From Arthrobotrys musiformis (lineage: Eukaryota; Ascomycota; Orbiliomycetes; Orbiliales; Orbiliaceae): 64,000 bases of DNA. The DNA lies in assembly GCA_036971715.1 (NCBI GenBank), contig JAVHJL010000001.1, positions 4,340,001 through 4,404,000 of the forward strand. Direction: 5' to 3'. The position numbers were made by a program, and so were the translations under genes. How positions within the stretch are numbered: position 1 is the stretch's first letter; the number at the start of each line of letters is the position of its first letter. The notes beneath the pieces are model-generated. The model was given only the letters and a program-made list of their open reading frames with translations, had not been told where the DNA came from and ran no database searches. Shown here piece by piece: positions 44,172 through 57,005 of this stretch.

Positions 44172-46380
44172 ACGATGATGTTCTCTGAGAAAAAATTGGT
44201 ATGTCGACTTTGTAAAAACAGGTAAAAGAGTGGCTTTAGTTAGATTAAAGAAACAACGAAGCTGAAGTTGCCGGAGAATCCAGTTTGAATGTGTTTGACC
44301 GAAGAATTAGTCGACGAATTGGATGACTTTAGAGATGCAAGAGAATTTGCACCCCTGGAAAGTTGAGAATCCTCAGAGCGATTCGTGGGAGTCGACAGAA
44401 GACTGCATACAAGGCTAGGAAGAGCGAGTATATCCTAATGTCGAAAGGGGTTTTGACTGTTGTTCGAACGGCGAATCCCAAGTTCTTCGAAAAGCGCGAG
44501 GATCAACGAGCTAACGTCTCCTAGGCGTCCTTTCGTCTGACTTTGAAGAAAACCGACGGTTCTTGGGTGAACGTATCCGACAAAGCAACAAAACCACCGT
44601 AGTCCTGTTACCTTATTTCGCAGATGTTCGAGAATGAACGTGATGAGATACAGGCGAGGTGCACTGTAGGAGAGAATTGGTTAGATGATGATGCCCAGGT
44701 ACGTTGATGGGATGGATGGTGATGAGATGTTGCTTCCCTGCCGCAGGGATGTGATGTGGTGTCGTGAAGTGGATGAAAAGAGAAGGAGAATGGTGATGAG
44801 AGGAAGAAGGAGAGGAAGAGAGAAAGAAGAGGAATAAGATGATGATTATGATGATTGCGATGACGACACTGGTGGTGACAGTGGTGATGATGACGACGGG
44901 AAGAAGTGGCAGAGAGCGCAATAGGGGAGGATGGTTGAAGAAGAAGAAGGCTGTGAAGTCTTGAGATCCTTTCTTGCAGCAGCAACAGAAGCAGCGCAAC
45001 GCCAACCAGACGGACGGACGCAGGATGACTACAGGCCAACACAGTCACCAATACCACAGACAGGCTTAGAAATCCACACTGCCCGCAAAGAATCTCACAG
45101 CAAGACTCTTCGATGTTGAAATTTGAGAGGGCGATGGATCAAACCGTCGGGTGGATGTGATTCGAGGTAGGTATTCCCAGATGGAAAGAAGGAATAGAGA
45201 GACAGAAGGAAAGCCAGAGAAGAAAATTTGGCTTGTCCATGGATCCAGGGGAAAATTTTCCACTGGCCAACAACGCTAACGGGAATATCAAAAAAGGGAA
45301 AAACTGAAGAGACTTACCAAATATCTCTTTGGAAATAAAGAGGAAGAAGAAAAAAAGCGAACAACCTAACAAAAAACTACAAAGCAAGGTGCTATGAACT
45401 ACAATAAACCGAAATTTACAAGGGAGAGTTGCGAGTCCGCTATAGTAGCAGCTGAGGAAACCGTATCAAGTCGAGGAGCGGCGGTGAAAGTCCGGGGGTT
45501 CTCCGCTATGAAGTTGTCCTTCCAGCAGATAAATTCAAGATACAGAAGAACCAGGACAGACCAGTTACCGGTGAGGTGGGCTACTGGAATGGCGTAAGAG
45601 AGGGATGGGGAGAGAGGAAGAGGAAGAGAGGGAGGAAAGAGAGGAGGGAAGGTGAGGGTGGGTGGGTTTGATATTTACGGTTCCAAAGTTGGATGGGGAA
45701 GTGGCGAGACGGATGACCAAGAAGATTGAATGAATCCAAACGACCACTTGTGCTATCTCTCCTGTTGAAACAGATAAGGGAGTGCTATGCTATGGCAAGT
45801 CCTCGAGGTCGTATGTATGAATCCAAGGATTGTATGATACAAGACTGCAGTCGGTGTATGCAACTTGTACCTGGAATCGGATACTCAGTCAGTCGTCTCT
45901 TTTTCGAATGTCGAAGTATTTGACAGTTCGGAAATGGAATGCCTGGGGAGTAGAGGCAGACCCAAGACGAGCGAGCGGGGGGAGAAGAGGGTTAAAGAAG
46001 GAAGAGAAGAACGACGACGATGAAAAAGAGAGAAAGAGGGAAGAGAGTGTGTCAGGATCGAATAAAGACCAGAACAAAAGGAAAAAGGGAAAGAGTGGAC
46101 GATGAGTGGATGATGAGGAAAAAGGAAGAATAGGGACAAGGACGACGAATAGGAATGAATCTCCTACACTAACTACCTCCTCGACCACACTACAGACACA
46201 CTATGAGGTACAATACGCTACGATACAACTAAGTAACGACTCCATACACACCATGCTGCTGCTCATGTTGCTTCTCCTGCTCCTCCTTCTCCTTGGTCTG
46301 CCGCAGGTCTATAGTATACTAACTTAACTAGCGTCCTGTTGCGGGCACCTCGAACAATGCTACCTACTTGCCCTTTCCTG

Positions 46381-46405
46381 CTTGCCTTGCCTTGCCTTGC
46401 CTTGC
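46381..46405 (+). repeat. (CTTGC)5 microsatellite
   Basis: Five exact copies of a pentamer, followed by a degenerate CTGGG/CTGGT-rich stretch to about 46460. Confidence 0.85.
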
Positions 46406-47688
46406 TTTCCCTTCCTTTGCTTGTTTGCTGGCCGGCCAGGCTGGGCTGGGCTGGTTGGCTGTGCCCTGTGCGAGCGAGAGCAGGAGGGAAAAGCCAGGCT
46501 AGACTAGCCCAGTACTTGCCAGACAATCCTCTGCAACAGTTTAACGGACGTCCCTCTCCTGGTTTCTCCCTTCCTTGACTAGGAAGAAAGAAAAGAAAGA
46601 AACCCGGAAAAAGTAATTACTCGGCATGGCACCCACACAGGCTTAAAAAGGGCCTAAACCGACCTTGGCTGGCGAGCTTTTGCGGTCCTGTCCTGTGGGC
46701 ATATGTATGCACAGATCCAGCCAGGACTAGACATATCCCCATATCCAGAACAAGGAACCGGGACCCAACTTGTTTCTGTCGAGTTTGTTCATGACCAGTA
46801 CCAGAACAGTAACCGGATGATAACTATTTTCTCGATGATGGTGTGTATACCATGTATTTTACGGCACATACCCGCTTGCCTATACGGAGAAAACAAAGAC
46901 CCAGAAGTGAACAGAATTAAGGCGCGCGGAGGGAAAATACGCCCTCTCTCTTTCTCTCTGGTCCTAGGCCTCACACGCACACGAAACAGGTACGTACATA
47001 CATTACACGTCAAAGGAACGGTACCTGTTTCCCAAAAGTGAATTCAAGGAATTCGATGTCTTTGGCGGGTAAAGTTCGTTCTTTGGGCAAACCACAGCCT
47101 GGTGGTATGTTAGGACTTTGATCCCTTGGCTCAGGCACGAAACACCAAACCGTCGAGACGATTTATTTTTCGATTCAGGATAGGTAAGCTCCTTTTCTTT
47201 ACATGCAGCAACTTCTCCATGTCGCCGCAGCTGAAAGGCCTGTAAGCAAAATCCCCAGTTGTATACTATGTATGGCAGCTCTAGCTCAAGGTACTAAACG
47301 TGAGCCAAGGCACCGGAATTTTACTGCCTCATGCATTGGATATTTCTCAACATAATTTCCCTTCGTAAATTTAAAAGCCATCGCCTCCTTTGCCACTTTC
47401 AACATTGAAACCAGGTGTTTGATGCAGGAACGCTTTGTTCTTTCCAACTAGCTACCCATCTTGCTCGCGGGGAAAAGAAAAATCAACAGATGTTCATTAC
47501 ATCGTGCATGCCAACTGTTGAATTGGAAATTTCTAAATATTGTCGTTGGAGATCGAGGCCTCCTATGGAGCCTTTTTTTGCTTGCATTGTCAACAGAACG
47601 ACTACTTGCCAGCTTTGAAGAAGAAGAGCACGAGGTCTATATCTAACAAGCTTAATTAAGTGCTTTGTTAGTCTCCACAAACCCAGCC

Positions 47689-47823
47689 ATGGTCAAATTC
47701 ACCCCCAACCCCTCCAACGCCAACTTTGAGAATTTCAAGGCCACAGGGTTAGAGATCGGTTGGACAAGGTTAAAGGGGTCGACGTGTTTGCGCGCCCGTG
47801 GAGTTTTTTTAGATTCTTTTTAG
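47689..47823 (+). CDS. Small orphan ORF, unknown function
   Basis: 44 codons from an ATG in a good context (cagccATGG) to TAG. The peptide starts MVKFTPNPSNANFENFKATG. The first 20 codons look coding-like (Asn/Pro/Phe mix, C-ending codons); the rest does not. It could be the first exon of an unrecognised or decayed gene, as GT dinucleotides follow the Thr-Gly codons, but I found no continuing exon. I do not recognise the family. Confidence 0.2.
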   Translation: MVKFTPNPSNANFENFKATGLEIGWTRLKGSTCLRARGVFLDSF

Positions 47824-50800
47824 TCTTTTACATGGTGAATTCGGAGCATGCACGATTATATTAATTCCTCGACGCTTACTCGAGATTCTGACGCATGGGA
47901 ACCAAGAGCGAAGGAGGTAAACTGGCAATGATCCTCGATTGCGAGCAAGCATTGCTCCCGCTAGACGGGGTTGGCCATATTGGCCACTGAGACTTCTGGC
48001 TGATACCCATGCCAGTATCCCCATAAGGTTCCAGTTCAGTGTTCCGTCCGTATGCAGCCTGTCTCTTCTACTTCTCACACGAAACCGATTGCACCAAATG
48101 GTGTCATTGACCGAAGTCACTGATACCAACTTGATGAGGTCACCCCCCCAAAGCAAGCCCCACCATAATAACTACTACAACAGGCGTCCGGCACAGCAAA
48201 TTTAGCAATCAGACCTCAAGGCACAAACTCGCCAGGGTGTATTTAAACTTGCGGCCGCAAAATTCCACTATCCAACGCCGGTGGCTGAGAATAAAATCGT
48301 TATTGGAAATTAAGCTGAGGGATACGTAGGGATATTCCAACGCTTTACCCTCTAACTCCGACCCGCCAATTTGCAAAAGCATGCCAATTTGCTCACGCAC
48401 ATCTCGTTTAAAAAGAAACCGCGGTACAAGCACCGTCTGCTTTCGGTATGAATCGCAGGTAGCCATACACCCTCTCGACTCTCTTATCCCTTAACGCAGG
48501 ACCAATTTATGCCTCTCCAACAAGGTTGGCTCTGCACGCCAGGAACACTGGTTCCATTTAGTCGAGGACATTTTTTTCTACCCGTCCCAACCTACAGAAT
48601 CTACAAGAGAGTTTAAGGATCTAGATATGTTCCCGGCGCATACACATATATGCGTCGACGTGTGTCTAGTCTGTCTAGTCCCAACCTACTAGCTTGCAAA
48701 AGTCTTGGGACAGAAAACAAAAAGGCTAAAAAGGCAACCCCAAAACGTTGAAAAGAAAAAATTTTCCTTTCACATTACCACGCGAAAATGAAAGATTATA
48801 CGCGTTTCACGATGGTATACCTGCATTCGGAGTTTAGTTCCCTTTTCGACCTTTCCAGGCGGTTCGGAGCAAGTACCCTCGAGATAGACAGAGGGAGAGA
48901 AAAAGCTTGTGTTCGATCCTTCGATTGTCAGGGTTTTTATTTTTTGCCCCTACAATGAGTTATCGACATTGCTCAAATTCTTTTCGACCAAGTTTTTCGT
49001 AAAACGAAGAGGTTTTTCTTGTGCAACCAACGGCTAGCATTTGCTGCTCGTATTTCCCGATGTAAGCATGTCCCACAGACATATTCATGTCGACCAAGCA
49101 TCAAAAGATGATAGGACGAAACGAATACAAACCGGCTACCCCACTAAGCACTTAATTAACCGGATTCAGCTGAAGTGGCCAGTTTCGGGCCTGAACATTC
49201 CCAATCCAGCCACCATATTTCGGGACCCCACCATTTGGAGTGGAGGTTCGACCGCCGGCAATTGGCCCGCTAGCCATGCAATGAGGCTCAGCCGGAGCTG
49301 CCATATGGCGCGAAAGCCACAGACACCATGCACGATCCGAAGACATGAGCCACAGGACACGTCAGTCCCACACCTCGAGTGCCCAGATCCCGGAAATCCC
49401 CAGCTGAAAAAAGATGATCTTCGACATCTCATCAACAATTAGGTTTTCTTCTAGTACATGTATGTACATACGTGCATTATACTTGCGATGGGGGATATCC
49501 CGCACGGCACCCAAAATTAATTAAGAGCGTTGGGTCAAAAAAAAAAAAAAAAAAAAAACTCATCTAAAATATATTTTATATGCAGTGTAGTAATCAAAAT
49601 TGCTGTATGAATATATCAAAATACCTTCCAAATCTAAGACGCCAATTAAACACATGTGTAGCAATTTCAACGAGGAGAAAAGCCCACAGGCCACATCCCC
49701 GACTCCTACAGAGCATGTAGGGGATCAACTTGAAACACCCCATCCTCCCGGCTCAAAACGAAAGGACAAGGTTCTTGCATGACGGCCGACGGATCGTGCG
49801 GCGTCTCCGTATCATTGGTGCGTTAAGCGAAACGGGACCGACCCTGAAAGAGGCATGGTCGAACCCGATTTTATAAATTTAGATCTTTCCAAAACAGGTT
49901 TTCTTCCAGAATAACAATTCCCAAATATGGTGCGGTCTTTGGTTCTTTTTTTTCCTGATTCACACACCCTTAATTTGCATGCGTCTACCGAGCTAGCTCG
50001 CACACGAGAACTCGCATCGACTTTTAATTAACTTTTAGTCCGTCGGCATCGCGTCGCGTGCTCGTCAACACGCGATACGAAAATCCTAGCGTGGGTGGTT
50101 CTTCGAACTTGCATATCGAGAACCGCGTATTCACACACTCCACACCCAGCCATTCGTTTAGACGGCTTTTTGCGCTTTTGCAATTAGTGTGCTGAGTCGA
50201 ACCTAACCTACAGTATTACGGAGCTCGACGGAAGCTTTTCCACAAAACCAACAGTTTTGAGCATAGATGCATATAACGTTCAAAAAAATAAATAATTTTA
50301 CCTAAGTGGATCTGGGCTGCATTTCAACAAGCTCAACCCTAGATGGTTGGAAATGTTTTATGATCACGTTTGCAGTAACGGTGTCACCAAAACTCCCGCC
50401 GTAGCATGAACTCGCTGGACGGGAGCACGGAGGGTGGGAGGATTGGCGGATGCATGCAGACAGAACCCTCGCATCGACGCCGAATGAAGATCAAAGTCGG
50501 GTGAGGTTTGGAATTGGAGGTCACGGTTTGGAACCACTCCCTCGAGCTCCAGGCTGCCTGCCAGACTCATCAGTCTTCAAGGAATCAGACACTCAAAGAC
50601 AGTACGAAGTCCCAACAAACCAAAATAGTGTACGTTTCAATTGCAATCGTGACCCCATGCTCAGGAACAACCCATTCAATTGATCAAAGAGACAGTCAGA
50701 CACATACATACAAAGAATGAAAGCTCAGCTCATAATGTAGACGATCGAACAAAGCGCTGAATCATCTCTCGTTCCTCGGGAAATCACCCGTAGACGAGCA

Positions 50801-53545
50801 TTCTCCTTATCCCGCTGTACCGTCCAAGTGACCGAGGCGTAGACAAATATGCCAGACCCTTAAAGATCACAAAGTTCATGTTACACCGTTTCTCGGAGCA
50901 ACCATCCGTATTCTCGAGCTCTTCCATGCACGTGTAATCTCTTGATACTTTCCCACTCCCGTTCCTCAGCACTGTGAAACATATGACACAAGGTAATTTC
51001 TACTTTTCTCGCCGTCGTATCTGTATATGCATATATGAGTGCAATCCACTTTTCGAACGTACCCTCCTGCGCCATTCAAGTTAACATCGAATTTTAGACC
51101 GTCGATCAAACAAAAACAACTGCTGTTTTCTCTGTTTATGTTATCACAGGAGGTGCAGGGTATGTATGTATCAGCATTCTCAATTGAAATTATACCTCCG
51201 CATTCCAACAACCGAGCAACCCACGCCACTCGTCTAGCTGATAGCTATAGCTAGCTGAGTTGAACCCCTCAAGGGGGAGGAGAAACCTCTTTGCAACCAA
51301 GATATCATTCCTGAAGCCCAATTGCCAACCTTCTGACCCCGTGGTCCCCAGCATTGCATATGCACCTTGCCTGCCACTTCGTTTAGATAGTGGTAGAGAT
51401 ACCATACCGACGGCCGAGTTCGACAATTGCAATTCGAGATTATGAATCACTCCAAATGCAATGCAAGGCACAACCTCGACGGCTCAAATGCTCTTGACAC
51501 TTTTTTTGTTTACGTGTCTTCCGAATTCATGTGAATAACACACACACAGTTGGCGTCCGTCGAAGAAACCGAAGGTGGGGGAGAACGTGTTGTTTACCTT
51601 TTGCTTAATTCTTCCATCTACCGGTTTATGCATCTGCTGCAGCATACATGGACATGCATATTCAATATGAGTATTAATGCCTCCGGATTCGTCAGAGTCT
51701 GATATCCCGAGAGGGATATCCAAAACCAAGGAAGGAAATCTTACGCCATCGATTAGACATACTTCGGGATTCTCTTCCTCGGGATATAAACCTTGTCTCG
51801 ATAGCGTTTGACCTGAAGTGGAGAAACCACAACTGAGTAGGTATTGTATCTCGAGAACAAGATGCAGCTGCAGCCTGACAGCTTAAAATCGTGCTCGATT
51901 GGGCCATGGGCGGGATGCAAAAAAGTCATCAGCGATTATTAACCCGGACAATCGGTTCGATCTCCAATCGATACTGGATTTAGCCCCGCTTTTTCTTGCG
52001 GGCTTTTCTCTTACTTGTTTCGATTCGAGGTAGCCCCTTCGGCTACCGGTATATAATACCTGCTGTTGTTGACAAGATTGAATCATGGCCATTGTATCCT
52101 GGAGCTTTTCAATGGGTATTTAAGGCCCAGTCAAGCTTTTGACGTCGCAGAGTTGAAGCTTCCCTGTAAGCCAACTCTCGCCCGAGTCGAGTGGAGGCTG
52201 TTTTGGCTACGAAGAACTTAGGTAACGGGCTATGCTTTCTGGCACAGCGGCGAAAAAGATAGGACTTTGGACGAGCCGTGTCTCAGTTTCATGTCTAAAG
52301 ACGCCATTACAGTTTTTTCCCTCAGACTTTTAAGAAGGAAAAAATACATGGATGTTGTTCATCGTTTTGTATATAGATCTCCACAATAACCGACTCGTAA
52401 GCCATATGTGCGGGGGAACTTATTAAGAGTGTGAAAAAAAGCTGGTCTTATAACCGCCTTCTCCTTCCAACATCTTAAACATTTCATCAACGCCAACCTA
52501 GAATTGTTAGGACGGCTTCTATCGCACCTGCCGGCTAAAGGAAAAACCGATGTTGGTACTTCCCCTCCTCTCAAAACAACCGACGAGGCTCCAACAGTGG
52601 TGACAAAAAAAACTGTTGATCGTCATGCCATTGTTGTTTCTAACATTGGATGGGGTTGGCGCCCGTAGGCGGCAACATGGAGCGAGGCCACCACCTTCAA
52701 AATAAATGCTCAAGAGAAAAGTCTCAGCTCGATCAAGTTTTTCCTAGGATATATGCCTGTCCCACTAATCGCAGTCGGGGAAAAGTTTTGCATATGATAA
52801 AGAGAAAAAGAGTGGGAGAAATGTCGCCATGTTCCTTATTCGTGCATATGCATCTTCAATGTGCATACATGCGAGATATCTCGTCGGTGAGGCTGAGCCT
52901 TTCGAGCCGCTTACATCCACATTGTATCCACAATGCAACGGCGAAAGGTAGACGTGTCTACACGCTACATGCCACCCGGTTTAATTGTTTTGACGACGGA
53001 AGATTCCTCACGGAATCTCGCGTGAAAAGTTTGTTATGGTTTTGGGGGGGTTATCTTTGTTTTCGAAGATATTGGAGGGGTCAATTGGGGGGTTTGCCTC
53101 ATGTAGTACGAGAAGAAAGATCGCATTGATACCTCTTTGTGGGATGCTCCGTCGCACGTTCCTCTCACCAGCCTCAATATTGACATATTACTGCGCCACA
53201 CTATGGCGATGTCGATGTAAAATCCAACACAACTAGATGTGCGAACCAACGCAAAACCACTTTGGCCACGCACCGCGAGACCACTTTGGCCCAAGTGCGG
53301 ATGGCTACCGACCAGATCGATCCTTTCTGAGTACTACAAGTATCTTCGATCGTTATAATATTTTGATCCCCTGGTAAATTTGATTTTAATAATAACTAGA
53401 TTAAAATTTTAGAACTATGTAAAATACCATTCAGGTTGGGCTCCATACCACCCTGAAACAAACAAACTCAAGAATTTTGTATTTATATATACACGACATA
53501 ACTCTTCTCCATATTTACAATAGATCTACAATCGCCGCTTCCATA
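47824..53545. other. Gene-poor 5.7-kb region
   Basis: No exon was recognised on either strand. An ATG-to-stop frame of 85 codons at 48209-48466 (minus) is complete but has no family resemblance. A 22-base poly(A) lies at 49537, and a 13-base direct repeat around ACCACTTTGGCC occurs twice at about 53255-53292. Confidence 0.4.
49537..49558 (+). repeat. Poly(A) tract, 22 bases
   Basis: Uninterrupted homopolymer. No element body or target-site duplication was seen. Confidence 0.9.
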
Positions 53546-56500
53546 TTACAAGCATTGAGAGTAATAGGGGTTACTCGACACACAGCTCGCTGGAGGAGCG
53601 CATGCAGTTGGACCAGTCCAACCTTGACCACCGCACTGTCCCCATTGTGTTTGGAGAGCGCCGCCGGCTACACAGTATTATTAGCTATTATTCTGAGATT
53701 ATAGTCATTAGTTTGAGAAACTCACCTGTCGTTGTTGTTGTTGTTCGGGTGGTGGTTGTGGTCGTGGTAGTTGTGCTTGGGGTAGTGCTAGCACGGGTGG
53801 TAGTTGTGGAGGATCGGGTGGTGGTAGTTGGGCTAGTTGTCGTAGATGTTCGAAGAGTGGTTGTTGTAGTGGTTGTTGTCGAGGGGGTAGTCGAAACACG
53901 AGTGGTAGTAGGTGAGGTCGTGGTTGTTCTCGTGGTGGTTGCGGCGGTTGTGGTTGATGTAGTGGTTCCGCTGCATGGGGTACCTGTTGCGAAGAGGAAG
54001 GTCAGCAATTTTCAAGCACCAATAGTTGAGACTTTAAGTGCTAAAGACCCGGAGTCAGAGTCAGGTTTGGCTTACCATAGAAGATACCACGTCCATTTCC
54101 ACCTCCGACGAATATCCTTCCGTAGACGGAGTAGTCTACGGCGACTCTGTTACTTTCCGCAGTACCGAAGCCCATGGTGGCATCGTTAATCTGGACCCAG
54201 GTAACACCAGTGTCATCAGACCTATAGAGCCCCTTCTTTCCATCAATGGTAGCCATAGCTGCAATTGACCAGTATGCCCCAGATGTCTTTGGAGCACCGA
54301 GATCAAAGTGTGCAGCCCATGTAGGCCCGCTAATAGTAGTAAAGGAGGTACCAGTGTTAGTAGAGCGGAAGAGACCCCCATCAGTGGAGACCCAAACATC
54401 TCCCGCGGTGCTAGGGTTTGGAACGATCTTATAACCCCAGCTTCCCGACAAGGCCGCGGTTTGTGTGAAAGTAGCACCGGTATCCTTTGAAACGTAGAAT
54501 TTATTTCCAGAAACAGCGTAGAAGACCGTGTTATCACGGCGGTCAGCGGCAACAAAAGCGTTAGCTGGGAGGGAGGATACTGTTGTAAAGCTTCCACCGT
54601 TGGCAGAACGGATGACACCGATATTGGTAGTACTCCATACAATGGTGTTTGCGTTTGCGGAGTACGAGACTATACCGTTTGATCCAGTGGTTCCCGAGGA
54701 TTGGGAGTGCGAGGACCAAGAGACACCTCCGTTGGTAGAAACGGCAATGTTTCCGGCATCACCGCCGACACGAACGTAGTTCAATGGTTGATTACCAGCG
54801 TAGTCAAGGGAGAAAGTTGTCGCAAACTTGGGGTTGTGGAACTGGGATGCGGAAGTCCTTGGAGTATCTAGATTATCGTGGATGAAGCCGTTGATATCGC
54901 CAACGCTTGAAACGAGCTTGACGTGCTGGGTTGGAGGCGAGAGGAGGCCTAAGATGGCGGTCTCTTCAATACCATCGGCAAGTGATTTGATAGTTACGAC
55001 ACCGCCAGAGTCCCATTTTGTCAAATCACGGCCACCGTAGATTGTTGCACCGGTTCCATACAACCAATGGTCAGAGTCAAAGGGATCGATGACCAAAGCT
55101 TCCATCATCCACCCAATTGGCTCTGGAACCTCGTCTGCGGGGTCGCTCAACCAAGGGGCCAAACTGGAATCCATAGTGAATCGCTTAGTCCTAGATGAAC
55201 CGCTCCAGTCCCAGGCACGGGTCCAGGTTGCACCGCTATTGGTACTGCGGAAAATAAGCTGTCCGATCAAAATTATGTTAGTACAACTACTTTTCCACCT
55301 AAATTGGTGAGATGGCGAGACTTACCCCTTCTGGCCACCAAGAGTTGAGTGCTGCTACCATGATGGTACCAGGTTTCTTGATATCAACGGCGAAGCCACC
55401 GAAGCCGTAGTAGAGATCGCTTCCGGTGACCGGGGTAATATCGGTCCAAGCGCCGGATGCAATGTTGTATTTCCAAACAGCACCGAGGGTGCCGTCATAT
55501 GGCCCTGGGCCGTCGGAGTATGTGATATAAAGGAGCCTATCTGATGGAGAAAGGACACCCTTGTGTGGTAGATAGTTTTGGCTTGGCTGTCCTGATACGA
55601 GACTCCCTGTAGATTTGAAAATGGTGTTAGTATGGCTCATATTGGCCTCGAGGATGCCCCCCGAGTCCTCCTAACACTTCCAAACGGAGAGTAAACTTAC
55701 AGGTTGAACCGGAATTCGTGGAGACCCAGATAGAGTTCGACTTATCTGCTACACCGACAAAGATTCTTGGGGTAGCAGACCCCTTGGATCCGCTGGTGGA
55801 GTCGAAGGTAACCCACGAAATCCCCACAATATCACGGTCATAAGAATTGCTGCTCGATGGGTTTGGAACGAATGTACCAACGGAAGTGAAAGAAGTAACC
55901 TTGGCCCAAGTGGCACCATAGTCGGTTGATTTCCACAAGCCGTTTCCGCTACGAGCACCGAAATAAATGATATTGTTGGAATTTGGATCGATTGCGAGAC
56001 GCTGTATAAATGTTCACAGGGTTAGATCTGAGCCGGGTGCCATGGCATAGACACTGTATTTGTCTAATTGATAGACATCTAGAGAAAGTTTTGAGCTTAC
56101 CTCTCCCATTCCTCTTGCAGGCATGTTGCCTCCAACTTTGAATGGCAACTGGGTAGCAGACCAGGTATTGCCCTTATCTGTTGAACGCAGGATAGTTCCC
56201 ATATTGGGGTCCCAGTCGTTTGTATACAGTCCGACAGCCATAACAACTCTATTGGTATCGATTGGATCAGTGGCGATGGCATCGACTCCCATGTAGTTCC
56301 TGTTTGAGTCCTTGTTAGAATGTCTATATAGCATTCTACAGTTAACCTCCCAGCTTACCAGTTTGTGGAATCCACCCAATCCAACAAAGGCGTCCAGGAA
56401 TCATCAGCATTCAATCGGTAAGCACCACCGATATCAGTTCGTGCATATGCGACGCCGGAGGCGGTTGGATTGAACACAATCCCGTCGACGAAACCGCCAC

Positions 56501-56606
56501 CACCACCGATCTTGACATTTTTCCAGTTGTAACATTGAGAAGCCGCAGAGGCCGCTAGGAGGGGGCCCGTGGCGAGCGCCAGGAGGGCAGATGCGTACCG
56601 AACCAT
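53546..56606 (-). CDS. Secreted GH74 xyloglucanase with C-terminal CBM1
   Basis: Cleaves xyloglucan of plant cell walls outside the cell. Seven exons: 56606-56359, 56299-56101, 56001-55701, 55606-55326, 55258-54076, 53983-53726 and 53667-53546, total 2592 nt, 863 residues. It begins with a signal peptide (MVRYASALLALATGPLLAAS). The GH74 tandem beta-propellers follow, beginning WKNVKIGGGGFVDGIVFNP; the Asp in FVDG corresponds to the first catalytic acid of the family. Repeated Asp-box-like segments include RSTDKGNTW, KSTDYGATW, RSTNSGATW and STNGGVSW; VSTDGGLFRST is near the expected second catalytic Asp. A Thr/Ser-rich linker of about 85 residues and a complete CBM1 (QWGQCGGQGWTGPTAC, then SSNPYYSQCL) close the protein. 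Linker and CBM1 each occupy their own exon. Overall size matches Cel74A enzymes. XlnR-type sites lie upstream. Confidence 0.95.
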
Positions 56607-56689
56607 GACTGCGAATTGACTTCGTATCGTGAGTCTTCACAGGTTGCAGGTCCTTGCGTAGGCAAAAATTGGGGGGGCTGCCATTGTGA

Positions 56690-56697
56690 TTTATATA
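56690..56697 (-). promoter_or_regulatory. TATA box of the GH74 gene
   Basis: TATATAAA on the gene's sense strand, about 85 bp before the start codon, a normal distance for a strongly induced fungal secreted-enzyme gene. Confidence 0.6.
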
Positions 56698-56978
56698 TCC
56701 TGTGGGTTCGGTTCGATTCCGATCCTGGATCTAGCTTAAATTGTGATACAAGGCCGGATAGACGGGAACCAAAGGCGGGCCTAAACAGTAGGCTCATAGA
56801 AACTGCAAGGTGATCGACGTTTCTAAACGATCTCAACCTTGATATTGATAATACCTTGGTAATATAAAGCTCGCAATCGTAATGTGGTAACCGAAACGAT
56901 GGGATGAACGGATCCATGGTATATTCCCCACAAGCGCAAGTCAACCCTGTAATACGTTCCTGGATATCCGAACTATGT

Positions 56979-57005
56979 GATCTAGCCTGAAACATCGATC
57001 TAGCC
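56979..57005 (-). promoter_or_regulatory. Tandem XlnR/Xyr1-type GGCTAG sites upstream of GH74
   Basis: GGCTAGATC occurs twice in the same orientation on the sense strand (plus-strand GATCTAGCC at 56979-56987 and 56997-57005), 18 bp apart and about 375-400 bp before the ATG. GGCTAR is the established consensus of the fungal (hemi)cellulase activator XlnR/Xyr1. Function is inferred. Confidence 0.5.

Larger units (their letters stand above)
44086..47688. other. Cyclin upstream region with long purine/pyrimidine-biased stretches
   Basis: From about 44750 to 46130 the plus strand is strongly purine-rich (GA, GGA, GAA units), so the cyclin-sense strand is polypyrimidine. This is likely promoter plus a long 5' leader. 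Open frames on either strand are low-complexity artefacts. A (CTTGC)5 tandem repeat lies at 46381-46405. No other gene was recognised. Confidence 0.5.

Noticed and set aside
44608..46188. Several Leu/Ser/Phe-rich frames on the minus strand upstream of the cyclin
   Set aside because: Translations of a polypyrimidine tract; no ATG-to-domain structure.
48209..48466. Complete 85-codon ATG-to-stop frame on the minus strand
   Set aside because: No homology signal that I recognise and no supporting context; reported only within the spacer description.
53602..54189. Valine-rich open frame opposite the GH74 linker
   Set aside because: It is the antisense of the Thr codons (ACN) of the linker exon, giving poly-Val.
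56706..56722. GGTTCGATTCC box-B-like sequence near the GH74 promoter
   Set aside because: No box A or cloverleaf upstream; a chance match.
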